Origin: Massospora cicadina
Taxonomy: Eukaryota; Entomophthoromycota; Entomophthoromycetes; Entomophthorales; Entomophthoraceae
Direction: 5' to 3'
DNA: 64,000 bases
Assembly: GCA_022478985.1 (NCBI GenBank)
Contig: JAKSZP010015873.1
Location: 1 to 64,000 of the forward strand
Under the pieces are notes generated by a model that saw nothing but the letters and a program-made list of their open reading frames with translations, was not told the origin of the DNA and did not search any database. The first letter of the stretch is position 1. Every line of letters begins with the position of its first letter. This document shows, in pieces, positions 1 to 12,899 of this stretch. A program made the position numbers and the translations under genes.

Positions 1-1329
1 GCAACGCTTTTGACCAAATGAATGGCCCAGCGACTGGGCACAGGTGGGTTAGCATCCTGAACCTGTTCCAACCAATTGGGACTGCCCCTACATGGAGCGG
101 CCTTGGGGGATTCCCATTACTCGTTGGGCTAGATGCTCTCACACCAACTGTTGGAAACACAGTTGAGCCTCAGTTTGTGCGTTTGAGGTTGAACTGACAG
201 CAACTCGCCTGCCACAAAATTCTATAATGCTGGTTCTGAATGAGCTTATCTGTCCCTATCCCAAAATAATTCGCCGGTTAGGTAAACTTTTAGAGACCTG
301 ATCCCTGCTTGTTCCCGCATCAATCAACCACTATTTAATCAGTTGCATTGCACTGAGAAAATTGTTGGTTGATTTTCTTCGCTTTCCTTTAAAAATATGC
401 CACTAAAAACTATCAATTTTCGACTTTATTGATATCCTTCTGGCCACATTCCCGATGGCTTTACTCTGGTGGCCTGTCAATCCCTATTCCAGATGGGCCT
501 TACCAGTACTGATGGTTACTATGGCCCCCACCATCATCAACTGGATTCAGCAAACCAGATACTTCTGGCAATTCAACCCCTTTATTTCAAATCTCCACCA
601 TCAATATACTGGGATCTTGTGGCCTTACATCCACCATTTCCAAGCTAGGATCCGCCCCCATGTCTCCTCAGTTGAATTGAACCCACACTCCAGTGACCTT
701 GTAGAAACTATACCTGTGGTGCCATCCCCTGCAGCAAGACCCCCAGTGTCTGGTTTTGTCTCCATTTGGTTCCATTTCAGGTTGCTAAACACAATTGCCC
801 TACACCAACTATTTATTATTTCCCAATGCCCAGCTCCATACAACTTTGTATGTGCGGCAATGCCTCTGGCATTCTGGCTTGCTTTTTGGGTACTTACACA
901 TCCCGACTGGCAGGCTGGTCTAAACTTCTTCTGCCATTTTAATGAAATGTCCCCACTAAGCTCTGATATTGGTAGATAGCGTTAGTAAAATAACTCTAAA
1001 TCCTATTTCGCCATAAATACCCAATAACATTTGTGCGTTGTTTGGTACTCGCTCCACCATTCTTTGCTGTCCTGCTGAGTGCACTTCAACATCTCCAGTG
1101 CAGTTTTCAGCTGTTTCACAGTGGCATTTTATTTGTAGGTAGTTGCTTTTCAAACTTCATGCTATCATGCTTCAGCTTCTCTTTGATCCAGATCCATCAT
1201 TCCAGAGGTTATATCTCTGGGTGACAATCCAGATACATGACCAGTTGATCCAGTCCAGCTTCAATCGTTTGGCGTCATTCCCCATTCCTCAGTCTGGCTG
1301 GTGCCAGCTACCATTTGTGGTTCCTCATG

Positions 1330-1950
1330 GGTTCATACAGATAAATATCCACCTGGATGATCATGTGATCACTTTTGGTATTTATATTGACTTCACTGTT
1401 GGATGTCAGCAGCTTGAGGTCGGATGACACCAGTATATAATCCAGGCGCAAACCAACCTGTGGGGTTCCAGCGGAGTTGTATGTCCATCACGTTAGGTTG
1501 GCCAGGTTGTCATCCTCCTCGTCAATCATGAAGCACATATCCAATTTGACTAGGTATTCTAGCATCTCATCAGCCTTTTGGTTAGGAATTTCACTTATTG
1601 GGAACATATCCCAACTCATGTTCATCCAACAAAATTAGGTCTCCTGCTATAACTGTCATCGCTTCAGCTGGTACTTCTGATAAAATTTCCAAAATATTTG
1701 GTTTTTGTGGGGCTTCAGTGGAGCGTAGACTTCCACCACTCTAAGGCTCTTGCGGGTTTCTCTATGCATAGCAGACACTATCAGGATCCTTCTGGCGTGA
1801 GTTTTCTCCACGAATTCCAGGTCTATGTTCTTATTCAGTGCGATGATCGCCACATGATCCATACAGAGGGCTTGCCAGTCTATTTTGTGGGACCACGGGT
1901 GGTTTATTTTGTCACATTTCAAGCTTGGCACCATTTTCTTTTGGCTACCT
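1330..1950 (-). pseudogene. LINE ORF2 endonuclease domain remnant
   Basis: The minus strand encodes an endonuclease/exonuclease/phosphatase-like domain. The block at 1934-1656 includes DHVAIIALNKNIDLEF, then RRILIVSAMHRETRKSLR and VVEVYAPLKPHKNQIFWKF, matching the strand pattern of fungal LINE endonucleases (GVAI.LN, then a W/H-R-K segment, then YAP...FW). After stops and a frame change comes AGDLILLDEHELGY, where the family normally has GDFN. Next is LDYILVSSDLKLL near 1447-1410, and the diagnostic SDH triplet of the C-terminal catalytic histidine at 1373-1365 (TKSDHMIIQVDIYL). The enzyme would nick target DNA for target-primed reverse transcription. It is dead: stops interrupt it at several points and the GDFN asparagine is gone. 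Confidence 0.75.
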
Positions 1951-2567
1951 GCTTGTGTTTCTGATATTAAAATTATTTCTATATTATTGTTTGTTTTGAA
2001 ATGGTGTATCTTCTACCTTCTCATTTGTATGCTCGCCATCCCCCAAGCATTTGTGGTCACAATCCTCATTTCTGACTTCCTAACCCATGGGTATGAGAAT
2101 TAATATTTTTGGGCTGTAAGTTGAGTCACGGATGAAAGTTAGCTTGTTGGTTGTTGGTGTCACTGAGGGTGGGCGGGGGTAATGTTCAGCTTTTGGGGTC
2201 AGTTGGTCAGAACTGGGATTATATTACCAGACATTCTGTGTACCGGGAATTCAGTCACCATCCCCATCTCCCTATTGATGGACAACAGGAATGGTTTTAT
2301 TACCAGCTCTGGGTGCTCCTTGGTCCCTACTGGCAGCGCGGCAGGTTCCCTCTCATCTGTCAATTAGACCCCCACCCCTTCATTCAATTTTTTGGAAAAT
2401 CTGGGCTTTTTGGTCAGTTTCTGATCAGCCAACTTTGCTGATCTTGTCAATTTAGATGTTTGGTTACTAGTCTCCTCAAGTTTATTCACCAACAATTTCC
2501 AAGTTGACTTCATATTTGCTTTTGACTTGGCAGCCTTTGATTTTGATTCATTGGCATCTTGTGCTGC

Positions 2568-5500
2568 CTATCCCTTCTTGGGAGATTTTTTCTGGTTTGC
2601 CTTCTGCCATTGTTCTTCCTCATAGATCATCCATTCTACTTGGGATGGGCATGGCACCGTTGGTTCAGGGCTCGTTCCTTTGTCCATTTTGTATGTTTTG
2701 GGGTTTGGGTTAATTAAGGGCTCATCATCCGCTTCAGGTTGCTTGGCCACTTATCATCCCCATGCTTCCCTATGGGTAAGGTCCAAACCTTGCCGTTGGC
2801 GTTTCATGTCTGCAACCTCCATTAAATTCCACAGGATCCATTCTTTGGCTTTTGGTCAGAGGAATTTTTTGGTCCCAGCCTTTGTGACCCTGCCAATGGG
2901 GTTGTATTAATACTTGCAAGGGGTCTTTCCCTTTTGATGGTGGCATTGAGCCATTGTGTGACTGGTCTGGTAGAAGAACAGGAACACCTGATTTTCATCT
3001 TCTTGATCAACATACATGACTCTGCTTAGGCTGGGCAGGCGGATGAATCGAGGTATGGCAATATTGTTCAGCTTCATCCAAGGAGCCAGTTCATAGAGCG
3101 CTTCTACTGTTTGGGGTCAAAGGCACTTTGCAATGTAATCGCTGCCAGCTTGACAAAATTCTCATACTTCCCATAGTACAATAGTCTGGTCCAGATTGCT
3201 TCATGATCCATTCCCTCTCTCAATTGGTCAGGAGATTTTGGAATGTAACCCACCGTGTAGTTTGGTTAGCATACATAGTCAGTTCTGTTCATAAATAGAC
3301 TCCCTTATACTTGATGCTGATCTTGAGGAGTTTTACAATCCAATTTGTCAGGGATCATGATATCAATATCGCCCCATTTGGGTACCTAGTGATGGTTAAA
3401 ATCCCCTCCTGCTAGTACCTCATTGAGCTCCTGATAAATCGACATTATTAGGTCAGACCACTCTTCCTCCTCCACCAGCTGTAAGTGGATTTGGATTGCA
3501 TTCTTTAGATATGATTAAAGTGCTTGGTGGTCTGTAAAGCCTCTGCTAATTAGTTGGTGGATGTATTCAATATGGCTTCCAGCCCCATTCCATGTGTTAT
3601 AGTCAATATGGGCTGCCGCTGCGCTGTATGACTTATATTTCATGCTAGACTTAGGTACTTCAGTGATGGTTTCCCCTATATTATTCAGCTTACCAACTCA
3701 TCGAGGTTAAATCCCTTATTGAGAAATGCTTCAATCTTATGTATGCTGATACTGCGGCGATTAATGCTCCTAGCCATTTGCATCCCATCTCAAGGTTTTG
3801 CTCTTGAGGGCATCCTTCAGCAAAAATCCCAGTTCAGCCATTTGAGGGCAGATTCTGGGCTGCACATTGGGTGCATGTATTTTTGGAGGGCCTCCAGTGT
3901 AATCAAGCTAAGCTGGCACCAGTCCCTTACCATAACACTGTTCCAACCGCCATATGTGAAAATTTATGCCATGGAAGCTGTAACTCCCGCTTCACACCAC
4001 TGAAAGGCTTCAGAAGGGGCAAAACCTTTGGCGGCATATAGGGGCAGCTACCGTTGGTTCCAGGAAGGATTACTTCCAATCATGAATGTTTCTATTTTAT
4101 CCCCGCTTTGAGCCATTCTCAGCCCAGTTCTGGGGTCATGACCCCTTTCATTGCTGTAGCCGCCTGTGGTGAAATCTCGTGTTCCATCCATGGTTGGGCT
4201 GACACTGGGGCGGACCCTGATGCATCCCAGTCTGCAGCTTTGGCAATTGTTGTGATATCACACCATATTTTCCACTTTTCAATAGGGAAGGGTTGGCCTC
4301 TAAGGGTTTCATGAATTGGTTTAGTCACCCCAGCTCCGCCCATTCGTGCACTAGGTCCATACTGCCCCCCACTCAGAACCAGTATTTCATTTCCATCAGT
4401 GTTTTTCTGTTTGTGGACCAGTTGATAGCCTCTTCCAGTGACCAATCCGGAATGGTCCCCACTCCACTGCCTTCTCCTTTTTCCATCCTGACTTCATCAG
4501 GTCAGTGTGGTGGCCAGTGGGATTAAGTTTAAAACCAGTGTAGGGCCTTGGTGGCCTTGAACCTGGATGCAATTCACAGCAATGCCTCCTCTGGGGAGAA
4601 TGTGGTGTTATACCATTCCAGCGCAGTGTTGACTGGAATGGTATGTTGGGCCCATTTGAGGGCGGTCAAAACGTTCAAGAACCATTTCACATAATCAGAT
4701 AGTTCCTTTGGAGTAAGTTCTGAGCTCCTGACAGCTTGGGCAAATCTCGCTATACCAGCATTATTGTATTCCATCACATTTAGGAGGTCAATACCATCTG
4801 CCATTCAAACCTTTGCGTCCGCCAGCTTTAAGCCTTCTCAAATTGTGGCTTTGATCACTTTATGCTCCTGGGGGAGTTTTATCCATTTAAGGGCGTCTTC
4901 AGTTCAGATTCATGACACTTTGAAGAGCACTACCATTTTGAGTGATATTTGGGTGTCAAGCCAGCATTTGGCCGCCCTGGAAGAAAAACTGAGATCCTGC
5001 CAAATGGCCATGATGGCCAACATAATGTTTTTGAAGACACATTGTGTCATGGTTGAATACGGGAACTGTAGGGCCTCCCATTGTTTAATTTCATGAGAGG
5101 ACATGCTGCAGTATGCTATCATGTCCTTCTGGATGGGGGTGTACTTTACCTGGGGCCTGGTCGCCAACTTGACCACTGTCAGGATTTCAGACCCTTCCAG
5201 TTGTACTTTTATTTTTTGGTGAACTTTTATGGGTGTCCAATTCTTTAAATTAAGTCCCTGATACTACTCCCTCCCCATCAGGTAATCCCTGAGGTTCATT
5301 CTGGTTTGCTGATCAATTCTGGGCTGATTTTGCCCCCGCTGTCAACTTGGGTTTGTCAGGGATTGTCCCTGATGGTTTGCTCAGTTTTCTGGTTTGATTG
5401 TGGTCAGGGATTGTTTTCCCTCCCAACTGATCATTGCCAGGACTGGTCCCTGCATATTTTTGGGTGATTGTTTTGAGCATTGTCAGATAGTTTCTTCATC

Positions 5501-5963
5501 TCAGTTGCAAGCATTTTTTGTTGTTGCTCAGGTGAACTGGGCTCTTGGATTTCGCTGGTCAAATTAGATTTAGTCTCCAATCCAACAAAACTTAGTCAGG
5601 ATTTTTTAGTTTTTTTTAAAACTTTTTCCCCTGCGAGGCCCCAATCTTCTCACCTAATTGAGGTTTATTGTGGAATATCCCTGAAGCCGCTGTTCTAAGC
5701 ATCACTTTGTACTCCCCAAGGGCAGCATCAATAATCTGGTTTTTGGCAGAAACCAATCCTTGGAGGTTGGTTGCATTCGCTGCACTTATTGTGGGTTTTT
5801 GGTTGAGTTCAGGCGTTTTTTTGGTAATTTGTGTTGCCAATTTGTTAACTGTCAAGCAGCTATTAGTCAAGCCTTTACAATTATTAGTCATGCGGGAGAC
5901 TTTGTCAGCAGGAAGTTGTCCAGATGGTGTGTCCATCTTGACGGACTTCTTAATTAAATTCAT
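2568..5963 (-). pseudogene. LINE ORF1 remnant (gag-like, degenerate zinc knuckle)
   Basis: A series of open minus-strand blocks (5963-5616, 5176-4910, 4804-4574, 4445-4119, 3013-2822, 2750-2568) reads like one ancestral protein broken by stops and frameshifts. The N-terminal block starts MNLIKKSVKM and is rich in K, T, N and Q. The middle blocks (for example SSELTPKELSDYVKWFLNV near 4700) look like folded protein. Near 2943-2990 a block ending HTMAQC resembles the C-terminal half of a CCHC knuckle whose first cysteines have become F. A Lys-rich segment with PNPKTYKMDKG follows at 2750-2568. In LINEs this protein binds the RNA as a ribonucleoprotein. The remnant is long for an ORF1 (about 1100 codons), so a second insertion or a fused unrelated ORF cannot be excluded. 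Confidence 0.5.
4610..4644. repeat. Perfect 12-bp inverted repeat
   Basis: The arms ATACCATTCCAG (4610-4621) and CTGGAATGGTAT (4633-4644) are perfect reverse complements around an 11-base loop. It lies inside the ORF1 remnant of the LINE, on the strand that reads as coding when complemented. It may be chance or a small foldback; no function is implied by its position. Confidence 0.6.
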
Positions 5964-6111
5964 ATTGGCGCAAGCAAGCTATCTGTTTTTTTGCGCTTTG
6001 CACAGATGGGCTGAAAGACCTACTTACTCTAAGTGGTATGGCTGTGGTGTACTGCTCTATAGGTGCAGTACTTCACAGGCAGGCGGATGTTCTCTTTGGG
6101 CTTGTACTAAT

Positions 6112-6131
6112 CACTTTTAAATTTAAAAGTG
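6112..6131. repeat. 20-bp perfect palindrome at LINE/AT-rich junction
   Basis: CACTTTTAAA followed by TTTAAAAGTG is a perfect 20-bp palindrome. To its left the sequence is comparatively GC-rich (LINE 5' region); to its right it becomes strongly AT-rich with no coding signal. It therefore marks, or sits near, the end of the LINE insertion. Confidence 0.6.
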
Positions 6132-9090
6132 TGATTTGCAATAGAAATATGTTTTCAGATAGCCACCCTTATCATCAAATGTATAAAAAAGTTTAATTTT
6201 GTTTCTTGGCGGCTTTTTGGAAACTATAAAAGGGGCTAGTCTCTACAAAAATCTATAGAAGGGAGTAGCTGCTGATGTAGAAGTACCAAAATAATTTTCA
6301 TATGCTTTTCTATTCTGCCAGGGTTCTAGTTATCCATTTCCCTCTTTTTAGTTATACTTAAGGGATAACATATTAGTTTGATATGGTCAAAACTATTCTC
6401 TGAACTAAGACATTTGCTTATCTTAAAGTTTCCTTGATATCATTCTGCCCCCACGCATCAATTTTATCTAGTAGGTAAGCCTTGATCCTTATCATATATT
6501 TTAGCAGGGTTTATTATTATGATTATTATTTTATAGTTTTAGTTTTCTATGATTTACATTATATCATAGATTTTGTATTATTGAATGAAGTTAAGTGTAA
6601 TTATGACACCTTGGACTGTATTAAAGAAAATTTGTTACCTATATCAGCTATAAGAGATCTAAAGGCAGTAACTTATAATCAGGATCTTTTATATGACATA
6701 GTTCTATGGTAAGAGTTTTCTAAATTAATGTGATTTTTCATTAGTCACATGATCTGTGTATTAATATGATGATTATCAATTGCACAGGAATTTGACTAAG
6801 ATTAAACTTAATAAATTTGCTGCATCATTGGTTGCAATAACCATTGATTTGGTGTGTTGATTGTTACTTTTGATCAATTTTATATAACTTTGAAGTTTTG
6901 TTTGCATCTTTAGATATCTCAACATGAGCCACAAGTTTGTAGTGACAAAGATCAGTTAGTCTTCTTGTGCCTTATTATAGATGAAAATTTATCTTATAGC
7001 TCAGCTATATTTTTAGTTTAATCATTCCCAACCTTCCTAATACTTAAATTATAATTTTCCCTTTCTAAAGAGCCCATCTGCATTTTCACTATGTCTTACC
7101 TTAGGCCAGTAGATATGAAACTAAGTTTTGTTAGCCTTATGTCTGGTTAGTAGGAGGTGGCATATATGCCAAACCCCTTAAGGTACTGATACCCACCAAA
7201 GATTTAGTCATCGGTGGCATGTTTTTTACTATCTCCAAAGTTCATAACAGAGTCATACCAGTAGCCAAATAATTAAAAAACATAGGCTATAACCCATTAC
7301 ATAAAAGTTGTGGTTGACCAGATGCCAGCTGGGTACAGATACAATATATAATTCAGCTCACATACTTATGAGATTAAGACAGTATTCTTTGATTGCTTGT
7401 TACAAGCCTGCCATGTAGAAGAGGGCAGCTAAGAATGGTCGCCAACTGCAACTTGATCTTTTGAAGTTTATATATTTTCTTCCCAGCTAAAATTTCTTAG
7501 GAACACCCAGACTTGATGCACTAGATTTTTTGAAACTAGTGTATCTAGGTTTAGTACTCATCAGCTAACAATCCTATAGATTGAGGTAACTCTATATTAA
7601 GACAGGTGCTCAGTTAGTATAGTGATTGGTTTCTTGGTATACCCACCTAATATAATCAAGAACTACTTTTCCTGAAGTATAGTATTTTTGACTGGATAAT
7701 TTTATTACTTACCAGTTTATAGATTAAGGTTAGGGGTTAGATTAAAGTTATAATTGGATGCGCTATATAGTACAAGTATATAAGTGAGGAGATGCCTAAA
7801 ATACAGTATAGTATCTATGGCCTCAAACTACCTTAATTTTTAAACTTGATTGAGAGATTCAGCTTTATTCATATCTATATAATTATTTTTTATATCATTA
7901 ACAATAAAAAAGCTAAGAGTCTTTGATAAAAATTATAGAGTATATCATTTAAAAGGATATTATGAGTTTAATGACCTAGTTTTATCATAGATTAACCAGA
8001 AGCAGCCTCTTTTAGAGCTATTTTAAGATATATTGTCTTAATAAAAATAGCTAATGAATTGTAATTTTGTTGAGAAGTAACATGTTTCAGCCTTACTTTA
8101 ACCTTCTGTATACCTACTAGACATTAATGCATTTCAGCTATTAGAGATGAATACTTATGCTACTTGAAATTAATATCATTTTCATAAACTTAGTAACTAG
8201 ATTAAAATTTACAATTTAATGATGATAAGCTTTGTTATTGCCATAAATTAAGTTGTCATATTATTTGCAGATTGTAATTGATGGGTATGCATTAGATGTA
8301 ACTGCACCTATTGCAATCTAATCTAGGTTTATTAATCATAAACTTATTAAATTTCTGTATTTCATTGATATTGTCATGAATTTTGTGAGGTTATCTAAAA
8401 ACACTCTATTAATATGAATCATTTTATTATATTGTCACAATTAAAACTACGTTCACAACAACATAGCATACACAACCCTGGTGACGTTTATAAGATTATA
8501 AAGAATTGTTTGATATGGTCTTAGGATTGTTTTTAACTAACTTATAGACCTTTTTAGCAGCCATCATTTTTTATATAATTAATTTTAAAGTTCCTATCAG
8601 CTTCTAAAACAAAATTCTTCTATAATCATACTTTTTTGCTTTATATGGCTTAGAGATGAAGCTAGGATGATGAGGATGTTTTTCTCAAGTTTGCAAGGGT
8701 TGAACCCCCTCACCTTACAAACGTTTTACAAAACACTGTTTTTTGGGTACACCAAGCATATCTCATCCAATTGAGGATAACCATAAGCTCATGATGCCAG
8801 ATTTACCTCTGCTTTAAAGCTAATATAATATGTTTTTATTTCCATCTACAAATTTATCATCAAATCCCTAATTTTAAAAAGTTGAGGCTGGGGTAAAATA
8901 GGTTAATTGGTCTTTCTCTTAAGGGCGTTAACTTTTTTACATATTGTAGCTTATTTCTCAATCATGTTTTTATAAAAGATCCTTTTACTATTTATTTAAA
9001 CTAGTTCTTAAAAATTTCAATTATTTTGTGCATAAGATGCTGGAGTTAAGACCTTTTGAGCCTGTTAGGAGAAATCCCTGAAACGTTAAG
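6132..9090. other. AT-rich sequence without recognisable genes
   Basis: I see no coding frame, RNA gene, LTR pair or tandem array. The longest open frame (6482-6712 plus, 76 codons, very rich in I, L, Y and D) is what AT-rich random sequence produces. Short ATT/TTA runs occur near 6510-6540. Strongly diverged repeats would not be visible by eye. Confidence 0.5.
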
Positions 9091-9357
9091 TTATCTTGAA
9101 GGGGAATTTACATCTGCAGCCACTGGGTTCTCCTTTTTTGGGTCCATTTTTGCTTGATCTGACGCACTTAAATGGTAAAATCTATTGCCAACAAAAAGAT
9201 TGACTGAATTCCTCAATTGCTCTTTTGCTGCATCATGTACACCTGTTGGCTCATTACCACTTAAGTTGTGGTACTGTATCCATTCATCTGTCACTTCTAA
9301 GGGCAGCCACTTCCCTATGCATCCTCCAAAATAACATCATCCCTCTTCCTTAATAGA
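9091..9357 (-). pseudogene. Unassigned coding-like remnant
   Basis: A minus-strand frame of about 67 codons, extendable upstream without a stop for roughly 15 codons, has unusually protein-like composition for this AT-rich stretch: the start reads KWLPLEVTDEWIQYHNLSG and later VNLFVGNRFYHLSASDQ. It ends at a stop near 9091. I do not recognise the family. It could be the tail of a broken transposase or of a host gene. The neighbours on both sides are non-coding, so there is no context to assign a role. Confidence 0.3.
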
Positions 9358-12300
9358 TCCCTAAGGTGGCCAATTACCTTACTTGTTTAGTCCACTGACA
9401 CCAATCTTCCCACTTACCATGCTTATCTCACTTTTTCACTTTGATGTTAGGATTATTGCATTCAAAGAGAAAACTTTTCTGTTAGTGTGATTACTTGAGC
9501 ATTCATAACAGTAGCATAGACTACAAGGTGGCAGAGTACCTTTAGGAGTAGAATTATCTGAAATGGGGAGGGGATTGGGTTTGTAGACATTGTGAGAGTG
9601 AGTAAGTTATATTTCTAGCATTGTTTTTTTCAATAAACTATAGGTAGTTAAACATAAGTTTGAGCCATAGGTTCTTTTCAAATGAAATTAAGAAAACAAG
9701 ACCTTTTTATAATCTTAGGTTTGGCAATCTAAAAAATGTGATCTTACCTATAAAACAACTTAAAACTCAAGTTTGTGTGTGAGATTTTATATTATAAGTA
9801 GAGAGAAAATAACCCAAAGAATTACCAATATCAGGGTGCTAGGTTTTTACATTTGCAATATGTGAAGAGAGCCTAGGTAAACATTGAAGTCCAAAAATGG
9901 AACAATCGTTTTCTCAATAGTTCTGAATAGGGGTTTGAATGGCACATCACAATATTAAAACTCACAATCAAATTTTAAAAGAATTCATTTTGTGAAGAAT
10001 ATGATACTTATGTAAATATTAAGTTTTGCTTTAGAGCCATCTAAACTTGTTGACTTAATCAATTATCATAGTTCATTCTTCAACTTATGACTTATCAGGG
10101 ATTAGTTTGGAAAATTTTTTCACCTGTGTTACTCCAGATGTTAGATTCTGGTGGTTGCCCCAAAAATAAACCCTTTAACAGCCATTAAGTCAGGCCAATT
10201 ATTCTCTCTATATCATGGGCTGATTACCCTAACAAACAATTTTGGAGATTGCTTCTATATTAACTTGAGCCAAGTATCCCAATATCAGTTTAGGCCGATT
10301 TCCTTTTGACAGCAAGGCCAGATATCTTTGCTTAATTAAGGTTTATTAGACATATGACAAACTCAAAAACTGATCCCAATTAATTGGGTGCCATATCAAC
10401 CTTTTATTCTTAAGAAATCATCTGGGAATCAATCCCTAAGAATACCTCTAAAAATCTCATGGACAAATATAACTATAAGATTGCCATCATATTTTTGCAA
10501 TCAGTTTCTTACCTTATGGTGAAGTTCATATGGTGATCCGTGTAATTGGCAATTTTAGCACTTGCACATGGACCACCCAAATAGGAGTACCTAGTACTAT
10601 TGAGAGAGGCCTGCCAACGTCCCAACTAGGGGTATGTCACTTACTTTAAAATCGATGCAAAATTTCCAAAAAGTTGTAAATAATCAGCTGTATGACAAAA
10701 CTTAAATCGGGTTAAGTTTAAGACAATTTTAGATTTTGTGTTGCAAATTTTGTTTTTAAATTTCACAAATATGAAAGTAATTTACTACCAATAGTCCTAG
10801 CAATAGGTCAGGGTTGTATCAGCTCAAGAGCTGAACTGAGGTAGAAAATAATTATCTGCTGGAATTGCATGCTAAAAGTGTGGCCAGGAGATGCCCTAGA
10901 GGTATAAATACCAGAACCTGGCCTAATGAATTGACATCCAATAATATCTCTTAAATAAAGACATATTTTCTTAATTCTCTTTATCTGGTTTTCATCAGAG
11001 TCTTTTCTTAAAGAGCGTTGACAAGCTGTTAAGTCAAAAATCTCAGCTTGTACCTTTGCCTGCCTCAGTAGAAGCTCCTAAATTTGTATGGAAAATTAAG
11101 CCCAAGATCAACCAGATGAGCTGAATTATTTGATTAAGCCTAGTGATCTTCCTAATGGTCAAATTACTGTAAGACAATGGCTAAAACTTTAGGATCTTTC
11201 AGCTGAACTTCTTGATTAGGCATTCAGGATTTAATTTATCAAGTGAGAAATCCTTGGTTTTAAAAAAATTAATTGAGACAGGTTGAGCTTGGGACAAATA
11301 TACCACACTGAGTTTTTTATAGTCAGTACAGGTTTCAAATGTTTGTTGAACAAAACCTGAACTAGAGTAGAAGCAGAAATTACCCTGTCAGGCTAACCAC
11401 CCTTTAATCCTTGGGGTTAACATCAGGTATAACTTTTTTGATTTCTAAGCCCTTGTTAGTTCTCTGTTTGAAAGGAGTTTTACACTAGCAGCGCTATTTT
11501 ATTCATATATTTTAATTTAAAGAAGAAATGTTGGATTTTATGCACTATTTGTTCAGAAGCTTCAGAGTATAATGGTAGTTTTGGGCCAGAAATTGGCTTT
11601 AATGTTGGGAGACAGTTGAGAGGGAGCTGCCGCCCATCTCTCATCTAAGGTAAGCCCTAGATCAGTCAGCTGGGTAAGTGGTAAAGCCTTTAGATAGTTT
11701 ACCTTCTTTCTTCTAAAGTGGTTCAAGACATAAACTGCTTGATAGCTGAAGCCTAAAACCTTATTTATCCTTTCCTTTAAGAATGGGGTATGTTGAATGA
11801 TTGAGTATTAATTGCAAGACTATTAATTTTAAATTGAACTGAAAACTTAGGCTTCGCATATATAAAATGAAGTTAACAATTTTGAAATAGTTAATTGATT
11901 AATCTTTAATTTATCATTACTACAAGAAAAACTGGTGAGTTAGAACAATGCAATTTTTACTTATATTTATTTATAGACCCATTATGGAGGGTTTTTTAGG
12001 TTACACCATTATTTTGTTTTAGTATCAATATGGGTTACAATTATTTTCAATTAGTGATTTATATTACTTAAGAGCCTCATGCCATAATTTAGAATTTAGG
12101 TAGATACCTTTTTGAGACAGTGTTAAAATATAGCTATTTTCTCACATCTATGAGAATTCAATTACAGAGGTGATGCTGGGTTTACATCAGGAAATGTGAA
12201 ATGTGAAAAAAATCTCCAGTGTGAGGAATTGCTAAAGTGGAGAAAAACCCAGAAACATTGCCTGTGAGCCCCTCATAAAGTGGTGCAATTGAAGAGGAGT

Positions 12301-12889
12301 TTGTGGTGAAGATGCAGTTTCCATCAGAAGTAACCCTAATTAACCTATTGAATTAGGCATTAAAATGACATTAATTTAGTAGATTATCTAATAAAAGCAC
12401 ATTACTTTAAAAAGTTTTGTTGTAATACGTCTAATAACTTTTAATACATTAATCAATGAAATCATCAGAAAGAAAGCTATAGATTAAGTATTAAGAAGAA
12501 TACAGCCTCCAATCTTGAATTTTAGGAGTTTATATCTGACTAACGCCATCTGTTGGTCTATTATCTCCATATAATTGACAACTGCAACCTTATATTTTAC
12601 TAAGGAACAAAGAACCAGCTATTTGCGGAACAAAATCTTCACCAGTGGTGCAAAAAACTGGGATGTCAGATGGAGATTGCACCAAGAAGGGGGGCTACCT
12701 TAGTCTAATTCAAATTTTTTGGGACTGAATTCATGTAATAAAAGACTCAGTAAAAATTGAGTCATCAGATTTATGTTAAATAAATTAAATAAAATTTAAT
12801 TTAAGGAACTTTAAATTCAGATTTCAGATCAAAACAAGGAAATCTCAAAATTATAAATAAAAGAATCAAGGCTGTTTGGGATCAATTAC
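9358..12889. other. AT-rich spacer with an LTR-promoter-like stretch
   Basis: No gene is recognised. Around 10870-11000 the plus strand shows TATAAATA (10903-10910) followed about 45 bases later by AATAAA (10954-10959), the compact arrangement typical of an LTR promoter and polyadenylation signal. Just downstream, near 11040-11100, a short protein-like frame reads SQLVPLPASVEAPKFVWKIK before stops. This could be a fossil LTR followed by gag. I could not find a second LTR copy or a TSD, so it is not called as an element. The remainder (11.1-12.9 kb) shows nothing I can support. Confidence 0.3.
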
Positions 12890-12899
12890 CAAAGCAATA

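Larger units (their letters stand above)
1..6111 (-). mobile_element. Decayed non-LTR retrotransposon (LINE), 5' part
   Basis: Reading the minus strand from about 6.1 kb down to the left edge gives broken coding sequence in the order expected of a LINE: a gag-like ORF1 with a degenerate zinc knuckle, then an apurinic-type endonuclease. The endonuclease resembles those of fungal LINEs (Tad1-like or similar), which is family knowledge rather than a search result. A reverse transcriptase should follow the endonuclease, but 1-1300 contains only stop-filled sequence in which I could not recognise one, so it is either destroyed or off the window. Neither a 3' tail nor a TSD is visible. The 5' end is placed near the palindrome at 6112-6131, where ORF1-like sequence stops; this boundary is approximate. 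Confidence 0.7.

Noticed and set aside
455..979. Longest plus-strand open frame in the first kilobase (174 codons)
   Set aside because: It lies antisense to the LINE ORF2 region, is rich in W, H and P as reverse-complement frames often are, and has no recognisable motif.
5668..6120. 150-codon plus-strand frame with hydrophobic segments
   Set aside because: It is the antisense shadow of the open LINE ORF1 block at 5616-5963; hydrophobicity comes from reading Lys/Asn-rich codons backwards.
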